From Mesorhizobium terrae (GTDB taxonomy: Bacteria > Pseudomonadota > Alphaproteobacteria > Rhizobiales > Rhizobiaceae): a stretch of 64,000 bases of DNA. Every line of letters starts with the position of its first letter. The first letter of the stretch is position 1. The translations under genes were made by a program, and so were the position numbers. The stretch spans positions 1,612,001 to 1,676,000 of the forward strand of contig NZ_CP044218.1 in assembly GCF_008727715.1 (NCBI RefSeq), read 5' to 3'. Shown here in pieces: positions 59,325 through 64,000 of the stretch. The notes below the pieces were generated by a model. That model saw only the letters and a list, made by a program, of their open reading frames with translations, was not told the DNA's origin and did not search any database.

Positions 59325-60164
59325 TTACTTCACCGCGCCTGAGGTGATGCCGCGGATGAGCTGCCGCGAGAAGATCAGATAGAGGACCAGCACCGGCAGG
59401 ATCGCCAGCGACAGCGCCGCCAGGATAGCGTTCCAGTTGGTAACGAACTGGCCAAGGAAGATCTGCGCGCCGAGCGTCACCGTCTTGGTGGCCTCCGACG
59501 GCGCCAGGATCAGCGGGAACCACAGATCGTTCCAGATCGGGATCATGGTGAACACGGCGACCGTGGCCATGGCCGGGCGGACCAGCGGCAACACCAGCCT
59601 GAAGAAGATCGTGTATTCGGAGAGCCCGTCGATGCGGCCGGCATTTTTTAGATCGTCCGACACGCCCTTCATGAATTCCGAAAGAATGAAGATAGCGAGC
59701 GGCAGGCCCTGTGCGGTGTAGACCAGGATCAGTGCCGTCAACGTGTTGACCAGCCCCGAAGCCACCATCAGCTGCAGGATGGCGACAGTACCGAGGCGGA
59801 TCGGGATCATGATGCCGAGCGCCAGGTACAAGCCCATCAGCGTGTTGCCGCGGAAGCGGTATTCCGACAGGGCGAAGGCGGCCATGGCGCCGAACAGCAG
59901 CACGAAGAACAGCGAGACGACGGTGACGATCAGGCTGTTCTGGAAATAGAGGAAGAAATCGCCCTGGCCGAACACGGTGGTGTAGCCGATCAGGTCGAAG
60001 GTCTTCGGCGTCGGCGGCGTCAGCGGCTGCTGAAAGATCGCCTGGCGCGACTTGAACGAGTTGATGACGACGACGAAGACCGGGAACAGCGCGATGACGG
60101 TGTAGGTCAAAAGGATCGCGTGCGCGCCGATCGTGCGCGGCAGGGAAGAGGTGGCCTTACTCAT
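59325..60164 (-). CDS. Carbohydrate ABC transporter permease (MalG type)
   Basis: 279-aa permease of the carbohydrate uptake class 1 family with six expected helices. EAA loop residues lie in NAGRIDGLSEYTIFFRLVLP. It pairs with the MalF-type permease gene, whose stop is about 10 nt before this start. It ends in an ITSGAVK tail typical of MalG-like proteins. Confidence 0.92.
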   Translation of the reverse strand: MSKATSSLPRTIGAHAILLTYTVIALFPVFVVVINSFKSRQAIFQQPLTPPTPKTFDLIGYTTVFGQGDFFLYFQNSLIVTVVSLFFVLLFGAMAAFALSEYRFRGNTLMGLYLALGIMIPIRLGTVAILQLMVASGLVNTLTALILVYTAQGLPLAIFILSEFMKGVSDDLKNAGRIDGLSEYTIFFRLVLPLVRPAMATVAVFTMIPIWNDLWFPLILAPSEATKTVTLGAQIFLGQFVTNWNAILAALSLAILPVLVLYLIFSRQLIRGITSGAVK

Positions 60165-60174
60165 CGTGACGCCC

Positions 60175-61098
60175 TCAGAACTGGTAGCGGCGCAGGCGCC
60201 GCTGCACGAGGAAGAGATAGAAGCAGACGCCGATCAGGATGATCAGGAACATCATGGTGGCGATGGTGGCGCCCATGTTCGGATCGCCGACCTGCAACTG
60301 GAAACCGAAGAAGGCGCGATAGAGGAAGGTGCCCAAGATATCGGTCGAGTAGTTCGGCCCGGCCAAGGCGCCCTGCGCGGTGTAGATCAGGTCGAAGGCG
60401 TTGAAATTGCCGACGAAAGTGAGGATCGAGATGATGCCGATGGCAGGCAGGATCAGCGGCAGCTTGATCTTCCAGAACTGCGACCAGCCGGTGACGCCGT
60501 CGCATTCGGCCGCCTCGATCACCTCTTCCGGGATGGACAGAAGCGCTGCGTAGATCAGCATCATCGGGATACCGACGAACTGCCAGACCGAGATCAGGCT
60601 GAGTGCGGTGAGCGCGTATTCTTCCTTGCCGAGCCACGGCGTGAACAGGCTTTTCAGGCCGACCATGCCGAGCAGGTCGGGTGCCACGCCCCAGATCGGC
60701 GACAGGATCAGCTTCCAGGCGAAGCCGACGATGACGAAGGACAGGATCGTGGGGATGAAGATCGCGGTACGGTAGAAGGCGGTGAAACGCAGCTTCGGGC
60801 TGGAGAGCAGCGCCGCCAGCATGACACCGATCGGGTTCTGCACCAGCATGTGGATGATGAAGAACCAGACATTGTTCTTCAGCGCGTTCCAGAAATTGAA
60901 CGACCAGTTGGGGTCGCCGAACAAGGTGCGGAAGTTGTCGAAGCCGACAAAGGTTTGCACCTGCTCGATGCTACGGAACAGCGAGAGCTGCAGCGTGCCG
61001 AACAGCGGCAGGATCATAACGGCCGTGTAGACGAGCACCGCCGGCGCCAGGAAGACGCCGATGTGCAAACGGAACGGTTTTTTCGATGCTGCAGCCAT
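60175..61098 (-). CDS. Carbohydrate ABC transporter permease (MalF type)
   Basis: 307-aa permease: N-terminal basic stretch then six expected helices. EAA loop in EAAECDGVTGWSQFWKIKLPL. ATG 61098 gives MAAASKKPFRLHIGVF; 35 further upstream codons are open but look non-coding. A stable hairpin at 61292-61316 separates it from the binding-protein gene upstream. Confidence 0.92.
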   Translation of the reverse strand: MAAASKKPFRLHIGVFLAPAVLVYTAVMILPLFGTLQLSLFRSIEQVQTFVGFDNFRTLFGDPNWSFNFWNALKNNVWFFIIHMLVQNPIGVMLAALLSSPKLRFTAFYRTAIFIPTILSFVIVGFAWKLILSPIWGVAPDLLGMVGLKSLFTPWLGKEEYALTALSLISVWQFVGIPMMLIYAALLSIPEEVIEAAECDGVTGWSQFWKIKLPLILPAIGIISILTFVGNFNAFDLIYTAQGALAGPNYSTDILGTFLYRAFFGFQLQVGDPNMGATIATMMFLIILIGVCFYLFLVQRRLRRYQF

Positions 61099-61291
61099 GA
61101 GTTCGGTCCTTACCGCCTCGGGTGTCGCCGTCAAATTGTGAGAATGCCGCCCCTCGCCTGCCCGCCGAGATTTTCCCCGAACATCCGGGGAAACGACAGA
61201 CATGAAGCCGGCGCCCCTTCTCCAGTCTTCAAAGGAAGAGCGTAAGGGCGAGGAACCGCGCCGACAATCAGAATCTACAGTTCGGGACAGG

Positions 61292-61316
61292 CCGGGCCGC
61301 GATAAACGCGGCCCGG
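61292..61316 (-). terminator. Intra-operon hairpin after the solute-binding protein gene
   Basis: Perfect 10-bp GC-rich stem CCGGGCCGCG / CGCGGCCCGG with loop ATAAA, starting 14 nt after the binding-protein stop. No T run follows on the minus strand. Such hairpins commonly protect binding-protein mRNA or cause partial termination, giving more binding protein than permease. Confidence 0.55.
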
Positions 61317-61329
61317 TCGTTTCACAGTC

Positions 61330-62589
61330 TTACTTCGCCGGCTTGTACCAGCTGTCGAGACCCTTCTGCAGCTTACCGGCTGCGACTTCCGGGGTGTCGG
61401 TGCCGTTGATGACGTTGGCCGATTCAACCCAGGTCTCGTTTTCGAGGTTCGGCGTGCCGCGCGACAGAACCTGATAGGTCGAGCGGATCGTCGGCTTGCA
61501 CTTCTCGCGCCAGGAGACGAATTCCTGCGCCAGCGGATCCGCCATCTTCACCGGCGCGGAGTTCAGGCTGAAGAAGCCTGGCAGCGCGTTGGCATAGATG
61601 CCGGCGAATTCCGGCGAGGCGACCCAGGTCAGGAAGGTTTTTGCCGCGTCGGCGTTCTTGCTCTTGGCGTTGAGGCCGATGCCGATGTCGGTGTGGTCGG
61701 AGATGTAGCAGGTGTCGCCTGCCTTGCCGACCGGCGGCGGGAAGGCGCCCATCTTGAACTGCGCCTGGGTGTTGAACAGGCCGATCTCCCACGAGCCGGC
61801 CGGATAGATGGCGGCGCGGCCGAGCGTGAAGAGGTTCTGGCTGTCCGGATAGGTCTGCGCCTCGAAGCCGTCGCCGAGATAAGGCTTCCACTTGACGAGT
61901 TCGGCATAGGGTTCGACCCAGTCCTTGTCGGTCAGCTTCTGCTTGCCGGCGATCAGAGCGAGACGGCCCTCTTCACCCTTCCAGTAGTTCGGACCGATGT
62001 TCTGGTAGCCCATGGTGGCGGCTTCCCAGAGGTCCTTGGTGCCCATCGCCATCGGGATGTAGGTGCCGTCGGCCTTGATCTTGTCGAGCGCGGCGAAGAA
62101 TTCGTCGCGGGTCTGCGGCACCTTGAGGCCGAGCTTGTCGAAGGCGTCCTTGTTGTAGATGAAGCCGTGGATGACCGAGGCCATCGGCACGCAGAAGGTG
62201 GCCGAACCATCGTCGGTCGACCATGCGGACTTGGCCACGCTGGAGAAATTCTCCATGCCGGACAGCTTGGTCAGGTCGGCGAGATCGCCCTTCTTGTAGA
62301 GTTCGAGCGACTTGTCGAACGGACGGCAGGTGATGAGATCGCCGGCCGAACCAGCGGCGAGCTTGGCGCCGAGAGCGGCGTCATACTCGGTCGGCGCCGA
62401 CGGCGCGAACACCACCTTGATGCCGGGGTTCTTCGCCTCAAAGGCCGGGATCAGCTTGTCCTTCCAGATGGCGAGGTCGTCACCGCGCCAGCTTTCGATA
62501 TTGAGCGTGACATCAGCGGCGGAAGCGGTCCCGGCCAAGCCGAGTACGCTGGAGCCCAAAAGTAATGCCGTAAGAAGTTTCGTCTTCAT
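61330..62589 (-). CDS. Sugar ABC transporter solute-binding protein
   Basis: 419-aa extracellular solute-binding protein, family 1. The signal peptide is MKTKLLTALLLGSSVLGLAG, cleaved after ASA near residue 24; the mature start is ADVTLNIESWRGDDL. The carbohydrate-binding-protein signature region includes GRAAIYPAGSWEIG. Next to murQ and a BadF-type kinase, it probably binds an amino sugar or cell-wall/chitin fragment; the ligand is inferred only. Confidence 0.9.
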   Translation of the reverse strand: MKTKLLTALLLGSSVLGLAGTASAADVTLNIESWRGDDLAIWKDKLIPAFEAKNPGIKVVFAPSAPTEYDAALGAKLAAGSAGDLITCRPFDKSLELYKKGDLADLTKLSGMENFSSVAKSAWSTDDGSATFCVPMASVIHGFIYNKDAFDKLGLKVPQTRDEFFAALDKIKADGTYIPMAMGTKDLWEAATMGYQNIGPNYWKGEEGRLALIAGKQKLTDKDWVEPYAELVKWKPYLGDGFEAQTYPDSQNLFTLGRAAIYPAGSWEIGLFNTQAQFKMGAFPPPVGKAGDTCYISDHTDIGIGLNAKSKNADAAKTFLTWVASPEFAGIYANALPGFFSLNSAPVKMADPLAQEFVSWREKCKPTIRSTYQVLSRGTPNLENETWVESANVINGTDTPEVAAGKLQKGLDSWYKPAK

Positions 62590-62613
62590 GCTCAGTCTCC
62601 CTGTTGACCTTTT

Positions 62614-63552
62614 TCAGGTTCGGTTTTGACGAGATGGGAGACTTTCGCCTCCCTGCTCTCCTCTGATGGCGGAAAGGGCCGGCCTCAACCTCTGGCCAGT
62701 CTTCTCCAGTATCTTCTCGGCAGCATCGACGCTGGTGGCGCCGGCAGCGAGCAGAATGGCGGTCTTGACGGCGCCGCCGCTCATTTCGAGCGACCGTTCG
62801 GCATCGCCGCGGTCGCGCCCGGTGACGGCGGCGACAATCCGGGCAGCGCGATCGCGCAGTTTGGCGTTGTCGGCGAGAAGATTGACCATATAGCCGTCAT
62901 GGACATGGCCGAGATGGATGGCGGCCAGGGTCGACAGCATGTTGAGCGCGATTTTCTGGGCGGTGCCTGCACCCATGCGGGTGGAGCCGGCGATGACTTC
63001 CGGCGGCGTCTTCAAGAGGATCGCGACATCGGCGGCCTGCAGCAGCGGCGTCTCGCCATTGTTGGCCACGGCGATGGTTGCCGCGCCGCGACGCTTGGCT
63101 TCCAGCAATGCCCGTACGGCATAGGGGGTCGAGCCGCTGGCCGACAATGCTATCAAGCAATCGTTCTTGCCGATATTAGCACCTTCAACGGCTTCGGCCG
63201 CCTCGCCCTCGTCGTCCTCGGGGCCACCGGCGAGAGTCTGGAATGCTTCCTGCCCACCGGCAATCAGGATGGCGATGCGACTGCGGTCGATGCCGAACGT
63301 GCCCGGCAATTCGAGGGCGTCGGCCAGAGCCATCAGGCCGGAACTGCCGGCCGCGGCATAGACGAGCTTGCCACCCGCATTCAAACGATCGGCGATCAAC
63401 GCAGCTGCGGAGGCAATGGCGGGGATGGCCTCACGGACAGCGGACGCAGCCTCGATCTGGGCTTCCGCAAGCGAAGCCAAAACAGCTTCCGGAGCCCGGA
63501 CATCCAGGCCTTCCGCGTCGCGATGCTTCGCTTCGGTGCGCTTCTGCGCCAT
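62614..63552 (-). CDS. murQ: N-acetylmuramic acid 6-phosphate etherase
   Basis: 312-aa SIS-domain enzyme that splits the lactyl ether of MurNAc-6-P to give GlcNAc-6-P. Sugar-phosphate loop AAGSSGLMALADALELPGTF, GPEDDEGEAAEAVEGA, ALSASGSTPYAVRALL and TRMGAGTAQKIALNML fit the MurQ family; the N-terminus (RTEAKHRDAEGLDVRAPEAV) is somewhat divergent. ATG 63552 follows GGTGGAGG. First gene of the sugar operon, 24 nt before the binding-protein gene. Alphaproteobacterial members may act on a different amino-sugar phosphate. Confidence 0.88.
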   Translation of the reverse strand: MAQKRTEAKHRDAEGLDVRAPEAVLASLAEAQIEAASAVREAIPAIASAAALIADRLNAGGKLVYAAAGSSGLMALADALELPGTFGIDRSRIAILIAGGQEAFQTLAGGPEDDEGEAAEAVEGANIGKNDCLIALSASGSTPYAVRALLEAKRRGAATIAVANNGETPLLQAADVAILLKTPPEVIAGSTRMGAGTAQKIALNMLSTLAAIHLGHVHDGYMVNLLADNAKLRDRAARIVAAVTGRDRGDAERSLEMSGGAVKTAILLAAGATSVDAAEKILEKTGQRLRPALSAIRGEQGGESLPSRQNRT

Positions 63553-63573
63553 TCCAATTCCTCCACCTTTCTC

Positions 63574-63594
63574 GACAATACCAAAAAAATACCA
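63574..63594 (-). promoter_or_regulatory. TGGTAT direct-repeat operator, murQ side
   Basis: On the minus strand TGGTATTTTTTTGGTATTGTC, about 21 bp, lies 22 nt before the murQ start. It has two TGGTAT units 11 nt apart. It mirrors the copy at 63711-63731 with 19 of 21 bases identical. Confidence 0.6.
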
Positions 63595-63710
63595 CTTGTC
63601 CACATGCATTAGCAATTTCGCAGCAATTTCCTTTCTGACCAAACTAAATCATCCTATTTTTCATACAGTTACCGCTTTTTGAATCGAACCACAAATTTGT
63701 TCTTGGCTAT

Positions 63711-63731
63711 TGGTATTTTATTGGTATTATC
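63711..63731 (+). promoter_or_regulatory. TGGTAT direct-repeat operator, kinase side
   Basis: TGGTATTTTATTGGTATTAT plus C, 20 nt before the kinase GTG. It is the plus-strand counterpart of the copy near murQ. Symmetric placement argues for one regulator acting on both promoters, probably of the RpiR/GntR/LacI type, encoded beyond the window. Confidence 0.6.
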
Positions 63732-63751
63732 AACCGAGAGGAGATTTCAGC

Positions 63752-64000
63752 GTGACTTTCGTGCTCGGCATCGATGGCGGCGGCACCAGCTGCAGGGCGG
63801 CGCTGGCAACGGCGGACGGCGCGATCCTGGGTCGCGCCAAGGCCGGTGCCGCGAACATCCGTAGTGATCTAACCGGCGCCCGCACCAACATCGTCGAAGC
63901 CGCCAGGCAAGCGTTTCTCGCGGCCGGCGAAGACCCCGATTTGATCCCGCAGACACCAGCCGTGCTCGGATTGGCCGGCGCCAATGTCGGCACCTACAAG
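63752..64000 (+). CDS. BadF/BadG/BcrA/BcrD-type sugar kinase (GlcNAc kinase-like), 3' end outside window
   Basis: Only the first 83 codons are present. GTG 63752 follows GAGAGGAG. The N-terminal ASKHA phosphate-1 motif FVLGIDGGGTSCRAALATAD is of the BadF/N-acetylglucosamine kinase type. A GLAGANVGTYK segment ends the window. With murQ and the sugar transporter opposite, phosphorylation of GlcNAc, glucosamine or MurNAc is the likely role; specificity is inferred. Confidence 0.85.
   Translation, partial: MTFVLGIDGGGTSCRAALATADGAILGRAKAGAANIRSDLTGARTNIVEAARQAFLAAGEDPDLIPQTPAVLGLAGANVGTYK

Overview
The window is high-GC alphaproteobacterial chromosome, most likely Mesorhizobium or a close Rhizobiales relative. 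Pointers are the BTLCP-type transglutaminase-like peptidase, the FYDLN/TIGR02300 acidic protein, an intracellular PHA depolymerase, the aroA/cmk/rpsA neighbourhood, a NodF/NodE-like pair, and short GC-rich palindromic intergenic repeats. It looks like core chromosome with metabolic accessory blocks. I see no transposase, phage gene, CRISPR array, rRNA or replication origin.

Layout. 1-6200: end of gshB, a GFA protein, a YifB/ComM AAA ATPase, a BTLCP peptidase, phaZ, an RlpA-like protein and a possible 45-aa coiled-coil protein. 6450-15200: tRNA-Leu(CAG), then a long minus-strand run of housekeeping genes (gpmA, dapB, an MsbA-like ABC exporter, glk, mepA, an SDR, queG, a GST). 15450-18250: uppP, an alpha/beta hydrolase and an NDUFA9-like Rossmann protein. 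18350-26970: a probable guanidino/basic amino acid utilisation island. A polar amino acid ABC transporter and an Ldh-family oxidoreductase lie on the minus strand; a dimethylargininase-like enzyme, a TetR regulator, an AruI-like ThDP decarboxylase and an SDR lie on the plus strand. A promoter overlapped by a perfect inverted repeat lies between the two arms.

27000-33500: a VOC protein, rpsA, cmk and aroA. Between cmk and aroA lie two small genes and about 1.2 kb of non-coding DNA. That stretch holds palindromic repeats and a candidate 250-nt structured RNA with its own terminator. 33700-44940: TIGR02300 protein, tRNA-Ala(GGC), a mutarotase-like protein, a small-molecule kinase, a GST, a NodE-like ketosynthase with a NodF-like ACP, DUF1272, a second GFA protein, a membrane protein, a GST, DUF3995, a class II aldolase, a HAD phosphatase, an NhaD/CitM-like antiporter and pncA.

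45180-56110: the most interesting block. A molybdenum hydroxylase (FAD subunit plus a fused 2Fe-2S/Mo subunit), a 6-hydroxynicotinate-reductase-like Fe-S protein, a UPF0280 protein, a DUF1185 protein and a MarR regulator form one tightly overlapping plus-strand operon. It converges on a minus-strand hydantoinase/5-oxoprolinase B-A pair. Near-identical palindromes sit upstream of both operons, suggesting one regulon. The gene set fits hydroxylation, reduction and ATP-dependent lactam opening of an N-heterocycle; the substrate is unknown.

56300-64000: fpr, then a probable amino-sugar (GlcNAc/MurNAc-type) uptake operon on the minus strand (murQ, solute-binding protein, two permeases, Gfo/Idh/MocA dehydrogenase, UgpC-type ATPase). 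A divergent BadF-type sugar kinase is cut by the window end. Two mirrored copies of a 21-bp TGGTAT-repeat operator lie between the two units.
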